Shown here in pieces: positions 45,204 to 56,620 of a stretch of 64,000 bases of DNA. The notes under the pieces were generated by a model. That model ran no database searches. It saw only the letters and a list, made by a program, of their open reading frames with translations, and had not been told where the DNA came from. The position numbers and the translations under genes are program-made. Each line of letters begins with the position of its first letter. Within the stretch, counting starts at the first letter, position 1. The stretch is from Tubulanus polymorphus (taxonomy: Eukaryota; Nemertea; Palaeonemertea; Tubulaniformes; Tubulanidae): positions 15,058,850 to 15,122,849 of the forward strand of contig NC_134029.1 of assembly GCF_964204645.1 (NCBI RefSeq). Reading direction: 5' to 3'.

Positions 45204-45792
45204 CATATTCTATTCGAAATTTATATCATGGTGACCTTTTTCATTCTTACCTTTGTATATGAAATAGAAATCACCTGAACATAATTCTTCTAGATCTTCA
45301 CTAGATAATCTATGAAATCTATCTGGTAAATATGTTCTGAATTTATATTTATTTCCTTTCAATCCTTCATATTCTAAGTGGATAACTAATTTATCTCCAT
45401 AATTATTAGTAATTGTTTCAATATTTGTAATTAAATATTTCTCATGAATTGTTAGTTCAATTAACTTCTTAAATTTATAATCTACTGATTTAGCATTTGT
45501 GATATCTTTTATTCTATCTAGAAATGATTTGTTGTTCTCACTGTGTACTTGTTTACTCTCCATTTTAATTACATATTTTTTTGTTAAAATTGATTTAAGT
45601 TATTCATTTATATATGTTATTCATATATATGAATATTATTAGGAGTAATTGGGAATATGGGGGTTCATACCAAAGGTTGAAGGGGCGAGTGAGTAAAAAA
45701 TAAAAATAAATTCGTGCGAGAATTTATTTTTATTTTTTACGAGCTCGACCCTTCGACCTTTGGTATGAACCCCCATATTCCCAATTACTCCT
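45204..45792 (-). repeat. Right terminal inverted repeat of Polinton A with palindromic end
   Basis: The inverted counterpart of 15431-16040. The terminal palindrome is 45641-45792: arm AGGAGTAATTGGGAATATGG onward, a loop of about 6 bases and a near-perfect complementary arm. Confidence 0.85.
45210..45563 (-). CDS. TIR-borne 117-codon ORF, right copy (intact)
   Basis: Intact 117 codons, MESKQVHSENNKSFLDRIKD to the stop, nearly identical to the broken left copy (15677-16030) because it lies in the inverted terminal repeat. It has Lys/Glu-rich helices first, then a beta-rich core and a closing KGHHDINFE. No catalytic residues recognised. Being repeated at both ends and in copy C suggests a role in replication or end maintenance, which is inference. 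An ATG is preceded by an AT-rich leader after the palindrome. Confidence 0.65.
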   Translation of the reverse strand: MESKQVHSENNKSFLDRIKDITNAKSVDYKFKKLIELTIHEKYLITNIETITNNYGDKLVIHLEYEGLKGNKYKFRTYLPDRFHRLSSEDLEELCSGDFYFIYKGKNEKGHHDINFE

Positions 45793-46922
45793 ATACATGT
45801 TACATACAAAATAGGGATGGATGTCTCACATTCCCAAATCACACTGCAAGTTTCTTGAAAATCCATCGACAATAGGCCGTGTCATATGAAAGAGGTTAAT
45901 AGAGATTGCCAACCTGGTGGCCAATGATTAAGAGAGGTCATTTGAAAGGCTGAATCCAAGAACATGTCTATCGCACTTCTGAGCCCAAACGTCTACTTTT
46001 ACTTAGTAGCCACTTGAGAACAATAAGCAATTAACGATATCAGCTACTTTTCCAGTAGTATACATTTCAAAACAGTCACTCTGAAATAGTATTCCTTTCT
46101 GTCACGTATCACTGCAAATCTTTAACAGATGCTGCTATTTTGAACAGGAAATTACCGTGCCATCTCAAACTGGTCACTTTTCAATAGTTGACTTTGAGAA
46201 ACGATGTGTTTTGAGAGTAGCTGCTATAGTAGGAGTTACTATCACAAAGTCATTGTTAACAGGCGGGTGGTTTTACAGTCACCTCTAATGCTAGTGTGCA
46301 CTATCGAAACCAGATGTTTTAAAATGGTCACTTTTCAATAGTAGACTCTTCACACAGCTACTATAGAAAACCAACCGAATTGAAAGGAATACTATTTCAG
46401 AGTGACAGTTTTGAAATGTATACTCTCGTATCTTCTCGTGAGGTGCACCTTCCAGTCACAATCAATAGTTTAACAGCTGTACTTGTGTAATTCACGGGCA
46501 CTTAAATGTGGGTTCCCCGCCATCTGTTATCGGCTGGTTGCTGTATCGACAAGCTGGCTGAGGAACTAGCGTTTACACCAGCGGTACAGGAATCCATCCA
46601 TCAGGAACAACAAGTCAGTTAAACCTTAGGCTAAAAAAATTGGTTCCTTGTTTCTCCGCTCTTCTCAGCTTAAAAGTTGAACGTGTCGGCCGCATATCTA
46701 CCCTGTACATTACTTTTTTTTAAAAATCGTGATCAATTTACCATAACAGACCCTGCCACTATAGAAATGAACTGTTTACACAATTTATCATATTTTACAA
46801 AAATAACCCGGCCGCCTGCGGAGAAACAATGTTTTATTATTGTTTAGCCTTTTATGTACAATCTTTATTACATCTCATATTGAATGAGAATGATTATCAT
46901 AACTTTACATAATCTTATGTTA
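45793..46922. other. Intronic DNA with a 368-bp MITE
   Basis: At 46057-46424 inverted ends of about 44 bases start AGTATACATTTCAAAAC and include CACTCTGAAATAGTATTCCT. A shorter motif GGTCACTTTTCAATAGT occurs twice inside (about 46167 and 46326). No gene in the rest. Confidence 0.6.
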
Positions 46923-47155
46923 TTAGAACTATCACTTTTAATAAATTTAATTTGAAACTTACCAGATGCACCAATTTATTTTAAACGAGGCCTTTTATTA
47001 ACCTCATACATATGATATATATGATATTCATAGATATGGAATTATTAGAGTAATAGGGTTTTTACATTTTCAGATTAAAGGGAGAGAGGTTGAGTGGAGC
47101 TCTACCTCTCGACCTTTGTTCTGAAAACGTAAAAACCCTATTAATAGCCAGACCC
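46923..47155 (-). repeat. Fourth Polinton end fragment with its own palindrome
   Basis: Bases about 46926-46958 resemble the penton-like gene at 44846-44880 (AACTATC.CTTTTAATAAATT). After CATATGATATATATGATATT comes a palindrome (about 47045-47152) whose arms start GTAATAGGGTTTTTAC, with AGGTTGAG near the centre as in the other copies. An internally deleted Polinton remnant. Confidence 0.55.
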
Positions 47156-47838
47156 TGTCAGTGAATCTCCTCGTTCCGATCCAACCGGTGAATTACCCTG
47201 AGCCCGGCCTACCTTTTGAAATTGAAACCAAGAACTAATCACCCTTAAAAAATTCTAGAAATTCATGCATTCAACGGGTCGGTTTCGTTCAAAGTCATCT
47301 CACTGTGCACCAAGTTTGCAAAACACCGTAGTTCCTCCACCCACGAGGTTTTCCATTGGCTCGATTAAAATCGCGTTGCAATGCCGCTTGTCAGTGTATT
47401 CGTCGATAAAACTAATTGGTATAATTGCTTTACCGGCTACAATCGACCTATAATATAATCATTCGACGATCGCAGCTATATCGGGATTTTCGACGAGATA
47501 AATTGGATAACGCGTTAGGAATATTGGCATATGCGAGTGGTATCTCAAAACCACAAATCAAACAACACCAAATTCACCTTTTACTTAACTCTCACCACAA
47601 ATTAAAACCATCTAACTTGATGCCATTTTAGTTGAGCCCACAACGGCTTTGAGTCGCATTCAACAATTTAGACTTTGAAAAAAGTACTGTTCGGCAAATG
47701 TTTCTATTTATCTTATTTCAGCTTAACGTTCGAGGCAACATTTATTGTAGAAAGAATGTCGAAATACGTAGCAAAAAGGACTAATGAAATACGTTATATT
47801 TCAAAACACATATTGAATTATTTTTTTTATATTTGTAG

Positions 47839-47924
47839 TCCTAATATATGTGGGTATCCGCCGCATCACACAGATTGTTGCCCTGGTTGGACATTGAACC
47901 GTGACCAAAACAAGTGCACTGTTC
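47839..47924 (+). CDS. Host gene exon 2: Cys-rich EGF/EMI-like module
   Basis: Flanked by a pyrimidine-rich acceptor (TTTTTTTTATATTTGTAG) and a GTGAGT donor at 47925. Joined in phase to the 10304 exon, its first base completes a Gly codon and the exon reads PNICGYPPHHTDCCPGWTL followed by NRDQNKCTV. C...CCPGWT...C is the start of a secreted EGF-like or EMI-like module found in many animal extracellular proteins. The next exon (phase 1) is not seen in this window. The upstream frame before the AG is intronic. Confidence 0.6.
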
Positions 47925-48149
47925 GTGAGTAATTGATTAATATATTATTTCTTTTGATTGCTTAATCAAATTTATTGACAATATGACGTAAACATTGGTT
48001 CGTATTATCTTTCTGACTGATGCAGATCTTGTAAAAAGTCAATCAGATTCATTTTTTGGGCCGCTTTCTCACACACAAAGTTCAAACACTGTGCATGTAG
48101 GAACGAAATTGATAAAAATATTCCGTGACCAGGAGATATAATGAAATCA

Positions 48150-49360
48150 CGTTCGTGTCACAGGTGTATCTATAACTATGTACTAAAACGAAGACCTATG
48201 CACTTTGCGATACTAAAACTATGAATTACTAAAGTGAACACCGAAGACCTATGCACTCATTAGAAATCGTCGCTAAAATAGGGGCGCTATCTGTGTATTC
48301 TACCACCTCTGTTGATGTGTGTAGGAAATACCAGATAAAAACAAACACATATAACACGTAAAATGGTCGGTTTACGCGGGTGCATATGTCTTCGTTTTAA
48401 AAGTGCTTTGTTTTAATAACACCCACCCAGGCAAAACTAAAACCGCATGACTAAAACGAAGACCGAACACCTATGCAATCATTACAAACCAAACTTGGAA
48501 TTATCTATGTACGAAGCTTCATTTACGACCATCCTAAGTGTGTGATTTTATATATATTCGATTTCACTGGTAAATAAACTGTCATCATACTATGTTGTTG
48601 TGACTAATACATTATTTCCACCAATAAATAATTTCATTCTCCCATCCGACTTGAGGTATTTCATAGTTTTGCCAAAAAAATTTCAACAAACATCTGAATC
48701 GAACGGTTATCCGGCTTGATCGGATCCTGATCGAGTGCAGTCTACTGTAGTGCGTAAACTGCCACCATACTACGTTGATGTGACTAATAGATTAACATTT
48801 ACGGATTAACAAAAATAAACTGGTGTGCATAGGTTTTCGGTCTTCGTTTTAGTAGTGCTTTGTTTTAGTAACGACCACACAAGCAAAACTAAAACTGTGC
48901 ACGACTAAAACGAAGACCCAACACCATCTACTTCCACAGAACGAACTTCAAAAATGGAATTATTGGAAAATTCATTTTTTTCATGTGCGATTTTATTATA
49001 TTCGATTTTAATGGTACATAAACTGTCATCATTAAACTACGTTGTATCTAGTACTGTATTTTCAACAATGAATGTTTTTACTCTAGCTCAATACACTAGA
49101 CCCCGCTTGAGCCGCATCTTATCTTTGGACCGTAATGATATGAACGACTTGAGTGATATCAGAGTTGGATGTTATGTATTTCTGTTAGTTACGTCAAATT
49201 TTTCAACAAACATCTGAATCGAACGGTTATCCGGAATGATCGAGCGAAGTCCACTGTAGTAACCACATTATACTACGTTATTGCGACTAATAAATTACCA
49301 GGCATCAAAAAATTTAAACATAGGTCAACTGAAGTGCATAGGTCTTCGTTTTTACTTACT
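48150..49360. repeat. Tandem pair of about 440-bp repeat units with inverted boundary motifs
   Basis: CTAAAACGAAGACC(TATGCAC) and its complement GGTCTTCGTTTTAG alternate at about 48181, 48390, 48450, 48840, 48903 and 49340. Two homologous units (about 48450-48850 and 48903-49345) share CATCTGAATCGAACGGTTAT and TACTACGTTGATGTGACTAA-like stretches. They look like non-autonomous transposon copies inserted next to or into each other. Confidence 0.6.
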
Positions 49361-50734
49361 ATAGGAAAATTTTTATGAATATCGAATGAAAAATGAATTC
49401 AAATGAAGTTACGAGATATAATTTGATAGTTTCTTACCATGATATTTGGCTTATCATTCAGTCAATAAACATTTGTAAAATTCCGACTACAGTACAACTC
49501 CAGCCGACAACTGATTTCATATTAAAAGAACCAGCTGGTCACTTATATACAGAACGATTGAATGGGGTTCGCTTATAGTTCTATGTCACAATATGCGGTG
49601 TAACCGGTTTACACCGGCAAAAACCATGTATCTGATTGGCTATAGATATCGACCGGGGGGGGGGGGGCGTTAACCTGAGCGTTAACCTAGCGTTAACCTG
49701 TCCGCCCAAGAAATTTTGGGCGATGTAATAGATCAATGAAGGGTTTGCGGCGTGAGCTCCGGCCGGTGGCAATCAAACCCTGGCATGCAAGGATGCACTA
49801 GCCAGAGTGTCCAGCTAAATGTGCGGTTTTGATAATGTCATAATTAGCCACATCATCACCCGTCAAGGGATTCGAACCCACTACGCCAAATCCTTTCTCC
49901 GAACCCCTTGACCCCACGAGTCGTTGGAGTCGTTACTAGCCGAAGAGAATCCGGTCGTACCAATCACAACGCTTGTAACAAACGACTGTTGGCTTCTGTT
50001 GGTTTCCCCGTTAAAAAGGACCAATCAGCGAATGTTTTACCGGACAAGGAAGTATTTCACAAATCGATATATGACGTTATGCGCGAAAGCGCCGGTAATG
50101 AAATCATGCATCGTGAGGCCAGGGGGCTGGTGGAAGCGAGTTCGGGAGAAATAAAATATCCCGTTATATTTTATCTAGCCTGGGTTCCATTAATAGTTTT
50201 TCCGTGAAATTTTCCTCAGTGGCAATCTGATTGATGCCACAAGTACCTGCGTACTCAGCCTACTGCGGCACGGTTTCGTGCTATGGCCTAGCGATGCCAT
50301 CAGGTTCAGATCCACGCCAAGAAGGGTGGAGATCATCTACGAAACTGTCCTCGTTTAGAACATCGACTGTATATCCTTAGATGACACTATCGTGAGCATC
50401 CTTGCTTACCAGCAAACGACAACACTTACCCTAGCTGCAAACAGTAGCATTGCCCAAAATATATTTGGCGGGCAGGCTGCTGCTAAGCGCTCACCAGTCT
50501 TTGAGTAAAGCATATCTGCCGAATAACACATAGTAGCGAAAAAAATCCTACGTATTATAAATATATTTATACATATTTATTGAATCCTTCGCATTCATTG
50601 AAGTTTCGTAAATAGAAATTGAATTGTTTTTCATAATTTGTATTCGAGAGAAAATTAAGGATTTCTTAGTGTGTGCTGATTACATGACGTTCCTTTGCAT
50701 AATTTGTGATAAAAAATTTCGTGATGAAAACTTG
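49361..50734. other. Unassigned, repeat-derived
   Basis: A G-run at about 49657-49669 is followed by three GCGTTAACCT units. Minus-strand GGGTTCGAATCCC (about 49864-49878) resembles a tRNA B box, possibly from a SINE, but no full structure is convincing. No supported gene. Confidence 0.35.
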
Positions 50735-51046
50735 TCATTCTTGGAGTCTGTTAACGTCGAGTCGCCATCTGAGTGCCTCCTCGCCGTCATCGTCGGTGGA
50801 AGCTCCGTCAGCATTATCGTCAATGGATGAGGAAGCCTCCGGTTCGAACATTTGCGGTGTCAGTAGTTGCACAACGTCGTCATGCTTACCTAGTTCGTCA
50901 TGTGAGTCGGTGGAAACACGCTCCGATGTAGACGAATCGTCGCTTTCAGAAGAGGTCGACTCGTTGACGACGGAATTGTTTACGTCCGCCATTTTGAAAA
51001 GCTCGTTGTCCCAGAGTGGGGACCGGACTTCTCTTTTAAAAATCAT
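50735..51046 (-). CDS. Acidic, Ser/Asp-rich ORF fragment
   Basis: 103 codons on the minus strand, with LLTPQMFEPEASSSIDDNAD preceded and followed by long Ser/Asp/Glu-rich stretches, ending WRLDVNRLQE. The 'Q.FEPE' plus acidic tract and a closing W/R-rich segment recall the N-terminus of invertebrate multicopy proteins that continue into a Cys-rich domain, but that domain is not seen here. It faces away from the SAM/HTH gene with about 470 bases between their starts, so a shared promoter is possible. Function not assigned. Confidence 0.4.
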   Translation of the reverse strand: MIFKREVRSPLWDNELFKMADVNNSVVNESTSSESDDSSTSERVSTDSHDELGKHDDVVQLLTPQMFEPEASSSIDDNADGASTDDDGEEALRWRLDVNRLQE

Positions 51047-51513
51047 AATTTTTTAATAACAGAAGCGCGACTTCCCCGAATTCATACTTTTATTACTAAA
51101 ATAGCTCAATAAGAAGTGAAAAATCGAAGAATTGTAAATTGTGACCGAACTCTGGATAAGGTCTTTAATGTATGTTTTTTTCGCAATGTAATAGCGTCCC
51201 GACATAAGAATTTATATTTTTACAGCGACGTACCGGTAATACTTTAATGCATTTGTGAGGACGTAAGTTTTTACGACGAGGTAAGTTTCGTAAGTTTTTG
51301 TGACGACGTAAGTTTTTGCGACGACGTAAGTTATTTCCAAAAATCACCACCAGGTGGCACAGCAGATGTCCACTTAATAGAATTGGATTGAATTGCAATT
51401 TTCGACAACTGCAACATTACCGGAAAATCGAAAATCCCGGGTCTCTATTAAAATCCGGCGATGCCGGTGAAATAGAAAGATTGTCAGAGTAAGTTTCAAG
51501 TTGCGCGATATAA

Positions 51514-52749
51514 ATGATGGAAGATATGGATGATGATATTCTGGTTAGTCTCAACTTTCAACACCTGGTTGACAGGTTCCAAGAAGAAAATGTAAGTGGT
51601 TTTTTCTAAGTACCTGGGGCCTGTACTTATCGGTCCGTACTTGTCCATTTATTAGTAATAATTATAATTAATGGATGAGACCTGTTTTTTTTATGGGATT
51701 TTATTTGATTTTGCCTAATGAAATGGAGGATTTTCTCTCTCTCATTCAACTGGACTACATATCGGATAGTCCGCGATTTTTGGCATTCTGACCTAAATGA
51801 GGTATGTACCCCAAAAAGTAAGCAAAATATCCCAGAAAACAGGCCTCATCCATTAATAAATGGACTATAGCCCGAATGTAGGTATGCTATGCCTACGGCT
51901 ACGGTACTAATGTATAATACTTATAATAGCAATTACACTTGTCAAGTCAAATTGTATCTGAGTTTTTGCCTTATATAGTAAAAGGCCCTATTCTAGGCCT
52001 AGTGGGTAACCTATCTGTGCCTTTGGAGCGTGGTTTAGTTTCAATCTAAGCCTACCTGGTAAGCTTTTGCCCTGGCCGAACAGACTTAATTACCATAATG
52101 CATTTGACTAGTCGTATTGCTTTTTTCTAGGTAAGTGTTGAGATTGTGCGAGAGTTAAGCCATGAACAGCTAATAACTCTAGGACTACAGAGACTCGGGG
52201 ATAGAGTATTGCTGTACGAAAAATGTAGAAATCACAACGTATGTATTGTGAATGAAGGTAAATGTAGAGTTTGAGTTGTTGTATACTACATTGTTTATTT
52301 CAACCAATTTATAAAGATGTAGCATTGCACTTTTATGTCTCAAAGCGATAAAACGGATCATTGTGCCGCCAGTCAAACGGCCTTCGTTGGGCAAGTTGTA
52401 GATTGGTGAGTGGGTTTGATGTGAAATTTCAGATATTGCTTGACCGCCAGGACAAGTGGCTTTTTATTCCTTAGGCTGGACCCTACAGGACCACTCTTTA
52501 ACTTTACTGAATTTTAAAATTAATCCTGTAGGCCAGCTGGGATTTCCCCTTCATCTCTGTGTACAATATGTAATATGCTCCATTTCAGAATTGATTCGAG
52601 GAAGACCAAAGAAGGATTTACCTTATGAATCTTTGGATTATCTCATCTTGCATGCATTCACATACGATGATATTGGTACAATGTTTGGAGTTATTGGAAG
52701 AACGGTTGCTAATCGTGTTAAAGAATATAAAATGCGTGTGTCTGATTAA
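51514..52749 (+). CDS. Spliced SAM-like / helix-turn-helix gene
   Basis: Three exons that join in frame: 51514-51591 (ATG, donor GTAAGT), 52131-52257 (acceptor TTTTTTCTAG, donor GTAAAT), and 52589-52749 (acceptor CATTTCAG, stop TAA). The product is about 122 residues. It begins MMEDMDDDILVSLNFQHLVD. The middle has a SAM-like pattern (VSVEIVRELSHEQLITLGLQ then RLGDRVLL). The end is GRPKKDLPYESLDYLI and FTYDDIGTMFGVIGRTVANR, a helix-turn-helix. This SAM-GRPKK-HTH layout is the N-terminal part of multicopy invertebrate proteins that usually continue into a DDE-integrase-like domain, which I infer has been lost here or truncated by the stop. Confidence 0.55.
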
Positions 52750-53182
52750 TCAGAGAAATTATCAGGTAGGCCTAAGACCCTAAGCCGCCAGTTTTAATGA
52801 ATGAGTACCAACACTAAAAAGAGAAGTGAGACGAGAAGATACACGTGTAACATAATAAGGAGATAATTCCCACAATAAATTCAGCCAAAACGAGAAACTT
52901 GAATAGAAGAGTATATATATTTGCGCAACGTATGACTGATGATGGCTAATAGTAGTAATTAGGAAAGTCTTGTTTCATACCAATGGTCGAAGGGTCGAGC
53001 TCATAAAAAAATAGAAATAGATTCTCGCACGCTCCAATTTATTTTTATTTTTTATTCACTCTCCCTTTCAACCTTTGATATGAAACAAGACTTTCCTAAT
53101 TACTTATCATATATAAACGAAAATCATATTCATGAATAGTATTTAAATGAAATCAATTTTAATAAAAAGATGTGTATAATAA

Positions 53183-53523
53183 ATGGAGAGTAAACAAATA
53201 CACAGTGGATCTCAAATAGAATTAAAGATACTACAAATGTCAAATCTGTAGATTATAAATTCAAAAAGTTAAATGAATTAACTTTACATAACAAATATTT
53301 AATTACAAATATTGAAACAGTTACTAAGAGATATGGTAAAAGATTAGTCATTCACTTAGAATATGAAGGATTAAAAGGAAATATATATAAATTCAGAACA
53401 TATTTACCAGATAGCTTTCATAGATTATCAAGTGAAGATATAGAAGAATTATGTTCTGGTGATTTCTATATCATATACAAAGGTAAGAATGAAAAAGGAT
53501 GTCATGATATAGATTTCGAATAA
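53183..53523 (+). pseudogene. TIR ORF of copy C, frameshifted
   Basis: Begins MESKQIHSG, loses about 13 bases relative to copy A near 53208 and shifts frame. From about 53230 it is parallel to the other two copies (YEGLKGNIYKFRTYLPDSFH), with the stop at 53521-53523. Confidence 0.65.
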
Positions 53524-54936
53524 TATAAAAATATTTTGTATGAGTTAGATTTTTAAACATTAAAAGTGTTAGTAAAGTGTGATTGAAATAATACATGATA
53601 TAAATCATTGAACTTCTAAAATCAATTTAAAAAAAAAAATTGATATTAAAATGGAAGCAAATAAGAAGTACTACTGTCCAACATGTAAAATCAATATAGA
53701 TAAATCTCAAAAAGCAAGACATAATAATACTAAATCTCACTTTATAAATTAAAATTAGAATATAATAATGATATATTAGAAACTAAATTAGAAGAATTAA
53801 AGAATGAAAAAGAAATACATAAATGTTTTACATGTAAGCAATCATTCAGTAACAAAAGATATTATAAACAACGTTTAAAATCTAAAAATCATATTAGAAA
53901 TATTAATAATGATATTTTAGGTGAAGATTATTTTGATAGAGATATTAATAAGCAAAGCACAATTGAAAGAATAGAAAATAAATCAAACAATAAAAGACCA
54001 TACAAGGAAGTTAAATTTATAAAATCTGAAGATAAACCAATATATAATATAAATTCTCATTCACAACATATTATTTCAAAACAACATTATAGATGATAGA
54101 TTAAATAAATGTAATTATGAAATAAAAAGTAAAATAGAAGGGAAATATTTTGAAGGATCTGGTTTAATATTTGATGAAATAATATTCATGACGTTACATG
54201 TGTACAATACAAAATAAAATAAATTATATAAATCAAAACCAATTGATGAAAATAATTTATAATATTATAAAGATGATAATATAAATGCATCAAGTTATAT
54301 CAAATTACCATTTAAAACTAATGCTGTTATAGATGTTCAAAATTGTGATGATAAATGTTTTCTATGGATGATAACTAGTTGCTTACATCCAACAGAGTTT
54401 TAGATTAACAAATTATAAACAATTTGAAAATAATTATAAGATAGAAAGTTATCCTGTTAGAATTAAAAATATTCCAAAAATAAAGAGATAAAAATTTAAA
54501 AATAAATGTATTCGATTTAATTAAATTACCAATTTTTTGAAAGGTCTTGAGATGTAAATCTAAAATATTTTAATATTGATCTATGTCATTTTCATTCTAG
54601 TCCAGGTTTAACTTGGGATTGTGGTTTAAAATATACAGATATAAAAAGGGATTTATTAACAAATATAGATCAATTGATATTATTTGAAAAATCTAAGAGA
54701 GGTATTCCAAGTGTATTACGTGATAGATATTTCAATGTAAATGATAATCCTGGATATAAGTGATTATATATAGATGCAAATAATCTATATGGTTGGGCAA
54801 TGATGGAACCACAACCTTATGGAGTATTTCAAATAACTGAAATTTTACAGCACGAAAATGTTGATAAATTTGATTGGAAGAAAAGAATTCTAGATATTGC
54901 AGATGATTCAGACACTGTTTACTTTTTAGCATTGGT

Positions 54937-56620
54937 TGACGTCTATAACGTCATGCCAATGCTAGTAAAATGGATCGAAAATAGTAGTTCGAAAAAATAG
55001 CGCCGACTCTTCTCATTTTCATAGTAACTTCAAATTGTCACTCCGTTCACGTAAAACATTATAAACAGCTGAAAATGACTAAGAAAAATGTTTCAAATAT
55101 TCCCCACAACATAGCGTCGCCAGATTTGTGATTTAATGGTCCAAAAAATTTATTCGATCGCATTTTTTTCGTTCATTATCTGGTAGATGAGAGCGGGTTA
55201 AACAATCTCGTAGCGATATGTCCGCATTGACATTGGCAGTAAAGAATGGGGAACAGCCTCTTCTGAATAGTAAAAAATAAAATTATGTACCTCCGGTTTA
55301 TAAATATCACAGTGTTTGGATATCACTGTTATTCCAACTATCAGTATCCATGGAATTATTTGGGATTCATGCTCAGCGTCAGAATACGTATTTCTAGAGC
55401 AGTGGAACGGCAGCCTACTCGTGACTGAAACGATCGTGCGGGAACGCCTTTAATAAAGTTAAAAAAATTTCATGATGACACGAAACGGTCAAACGGTAGG
55501 CTACCACCATGATACGATATCACCAATAAAGATAGATCATTTTATTCAATTTTACCAGAGTTGTTTATTGGAGGAAAATATCATTGTTAAGTACGCCGAG
55601 AACAACCATGTTGTATCATCAATCAGTTGACTGGCATTGTAAAATTCGATTCGGCTATATTCTAATATAAGTTCTCACTTTAGGACGCGCTAGCCGCCTG
55701 CTGCGCACTCATAAGGCGGTAGCACCCTCTTACGCACTCGGCAGAGATTCGCTTTGTAATGCGCACCGGGCGGGAAAAAATACCTTTTATTATCTTTTCC
55801 ATGCGTTAAACAACAGTGGTTGAATTTACGCGTTGTTTGTCGTAAATTGCAATATTGCGATGGTTATTTGCCGCTGCTGTAGTTTTTTGGAATTGAATCG
55901 AGCGGCCTCGGTAGCTCAGTGAGATAAGGCGTGATGCTGTTGAATCCACTATCAATGCTGAGTGACAAGTGGGTTCGAGTCCTGCTGGCTGTGAACAGTG
56001 TGCGGGCAACACTTCAAAGGCCGTACCGTCGTGAGGTTAAATGAACAATCCAATAGGAATAGTCTTGGGAAACCAAGATCCAAACGACGTACGTAAAGCC
56101 AAACAAACAAAAAGACAAACAAACAATCATCAGCCGGCCTCAGTGACACCAACGCCGGCATCGCTCTCTGCGACGTTTTGCATGCGTACATGCATCAGAG
56201 CTTGGAGCTCTAAGATCAGAGGGTCTTGCAATTGCATTCAGGAAAATCGTTCTGTTTTTGTTTTCATTATTCAGTTGGGCCTAACAGTTCATGCGTAAAA
56301 ATGGGTCTTTGTATCCAAATCTTGGTTGATATAAATATCTTGGCTGGGACATGATGCCGATGGAAAATATCAGAATAAACTAGTTTCGTCTTTTTAACAG
56401 AATCGCATTAATGAGGTTTAACAATACAAATAGCCTAGGCTAAATCGTTCGGCAGAAAATAAATTCTTTTTCAGGAATAAAATCGTACTAGACAAATAGA
56501 CCTTTGAGTCTGTGGTGCTCCCAATCAACGTCGTCATAGAAGATTTGCCGGCAGATGTAAAACATTATAACCACTTAATACTACAGTATAATCTACCAAT
56601 GCTTCAAGGACCATGGGCCT
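54937..56620. mobile_element. 1.7-kb insertion in the copy C polymerase gene
   Basis: Begins with a hairpin, TAGCATTGGTTGACG and its complement around 54967, and ends near ACCAATGCTTCAAGG. The flanking polymerase codons (tyr-phe before, val-val-asp after) are contiguous in copy A. No transposase frame. A SINE lies inside. No target duplication identified. Confidence 0.5.
55903..56135 (+). repeat. tRNA-derived SINE
   Basis: CGGTAGCTCAGTGAGATAAG is an A-box region and GGGTTCGAGTCCTGC a B-box region, 60-70 bases apart with a long variable arm like tRNA-Leu/Ser. A tRNA-unrelated body follows (GCCGTACCGTCGTGAGGTTA) and then an A-rich tail (AAACAAACAAAAAGACAAAC). A SINE promoter structure, not a working tRNA gene. 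Confidence 0.65.

Noticed and set aside
49730-49940. tRNA-like B boxes on the minus strand
   Set aside because: GGGTTCGAATCCC is present but no credible A box or cloverleaf. Too weak to call.
55906-55993. A functional tRNA gene
   Set aside because: A and B boxes are present, but the acceptor stem does not pair, and a SINE body with an A-rich tail follows.
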